A stretch of DNA of 5,841 bases from CAYWGR01 sp964458015. Lineage in GTDB: Bacteria; Planctomycetota; Planctomycetia; Pirellulales; Thermoguttaceae. The stretch is from NCBI GenBank assembly GCA_964458015.1, contig CAYWGR010000247.1, forward strand, positions 1 to 5,841, given 5' to 3'. The notes beneath the pieces were generated by a model. It did no database searches and was not told where the DNA came from. It saw only the letters and a list, made by a program, of their open reading frames with translations. Shown in pieces: positions 5,216-5,841 of this stretch. The translations under genes were made by a program, and so were the position numbers. Positions within the stretch are counted from its first letter, which is position 1; each line of letters opens with the position of its first letter.

Positions 5216-5841
5216 TCATTCTCCTCGTTTCAGATCTCCATTGCGCAAGGGATACATTTCGCGAGCCACTTCGCGGCAAGCCCGGATCGTTTCGACATAC
5301 GGCGTATCACATACGTCGAGAAATCCGATTTGATAATTCTCGCCGTCGCCCCGGCCGGTCGTGGCTTGATCGCCGAATTGGAACCAATGGGTGCCGACGA
5401 TGCAGGGATTTTCCAAGGCGCTGCGCACATAGTTTTTATAGGCTGCCGCGCGTTCCTCCTGAGTGCCTGTGTAAACCAAACCCGTATGGAACATGCCCCG
5501 ATCCAACGCGCCAAAATGAAATTCGCCGATGATGGTCGGCTTGTCGACGCCCGAGGGCAAATGTTTGCCGGTCAAGCTCCGTTCATAGCGGTTGAAACTC
5601 ACGACATCGCAATATTTGGCCGCCGCACGAACCGCCCGATCATTCGTCCATGCAAACCGGCAACCGAGATAAAGCTGATGCGGAGCAATTTCCTGGAGAC
5701 TATCGCGGCAAACTTGAAAATAACGCTCGGCCGTTTTCGTGGCGAAGGCAGCCAGATCGTCTTTGGCCTTTTTGGTATCCGGCGCATCCGTCGATTGCAG
5801 GAAGGCATCCCACGACGTGTATTTCGTGCCCCAAACAGCGT
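5216..5841 (-). CDS. GH50 beta-agarase-like glycoside hydrolase, C-terminal part (5' end outside window)
   Basis: 207 residues are visible, with a stop at 5216-5218 and the frame running off the right edge. The segment looks like the last part of a TIM-barrel glycoside hydrolase of the GH50 type. HQLYLGCRFAW (codons around 5648-5680) is followed by AAAKYCDVVSFNRYE, then by KPTIIGEFHFGALDRGMFH, where the Glu codon at 5522-5524 is the likely nucleophile, and by GTHWFQFGDQATTGRGDGEN and YQIGFLDVCDTPY. Known GH50 enzymes cleave beta-1,4 links in agarose, but planctomycete relatives may act on other galactans, so the substrate is inferred only at family level. The acid/base residue and any signal peptide lie upstream, outside the window. 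The gene converges on the lipoprotein gene with 22 bp between stops and no visible intrinsic terminator. Whether the sigma factor here controls it cannot be told. Confidence 0.82.
   Translation of the reverse strand, partial: AVWGTKYTSWDAFLQSTDAPDTKKAKDDLAAFATKTAERYFQVCRDSLQEIAPHQLYLGCRFAWTNDRAVRAAAKYCDVVSFNRYERSLTGKHLPSGVDKPTIIGEFHFGALDRGMFHTGLVYTGTQEERAAAYKNYVRSALENPCIVGTHWFQFGDQATTGRGDGENYQIGFLDVCDTPYVETIRACREVAREMYPLRNGDLKRGE

Noticed and set aside
5200..5532. Plus-strand frame opposite the GH50 gene
   Set aside because: Its translation has no recognisable features and it shadows a strongly supported minus-strand gene.

Overview
The window looks like chromosomal DNA from a planctomycete, most likely of the Pirellulales type. 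This rests on a combination of families typical of that phylum: an ECF-like sigma factor of the Rhodopirellula/Verrucomicrobium kind, a FecR-like anti-sigma protein fused to a LamG domain, a PEP-CTERM surface protein, a DUF1559 pseudopilin-like protein with the H-X9-DG C-terminal motif, and a small carboxypeptidase-regulatory-like lipoprotein. The assignment comes from protein families read by eye; no 16S or other marker gene is present.

Layout. Positions 1-260 are a leader region with no convincing gene. A sigma factor (261-791) and its presumed membrane anti-sigma regulator (788-2734) overlap by ATGA and are clearly one transcription unit. After a 130-bp gap holding a small stem-loop and a doubtful 22-codon frame comes a PEP-CTERM protein (2865-3530) with an excellent ribosome binding site. 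A 159-bp gap rich in repeats leads to the DUF1559 protein (3690-4712), followed at once by a small lipoprotein (about 4723-5193). The 3' part of a GH50 (beta-agarase-like) glycoside hydrolase runs on the opposite strand from the right edge and ends at 5216, converging on the lipoprotein gene 22 bp away.

How the genes may work together (inference). The FecR/LamG protein would hold the sigma factor through its short cytoplasmic N-terminus, cross the membrane once, and display a LamG (carbohydrate- or protein-binding) domain outside the cytoplasm. Release of the sigma factor could then switch on genes for exported products: the PEP-CTERM protein, the pseudopilin-like protein and the lipoprotein. 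The GH50 gene next door makes a polysaccharide signal an attractive guess, but nothing in the sequence proves that link.

The most unusual content is a family of degenerate 7-bp tandem repeats. A 204-bp run (1499-1702) divides into heptamers almost throughout and sits in frame inside the FecR domain, adding roughly 66 residues of low-complexity protein at what appears to be a loop. Part of it has a canonical G-quadruplex pattern on the minus strand. Two shorter A/T-rich heptamer arrays, in opposite orientation, flank a 25-bp imperfect inverted repeat between the PEP-CTERM and DUF1559 genes, and the second array encodes the N-terminal leader of the DUF1559 protein. The same type of repeat therefore appears to have entered or shaped two coding sequences in one locus.
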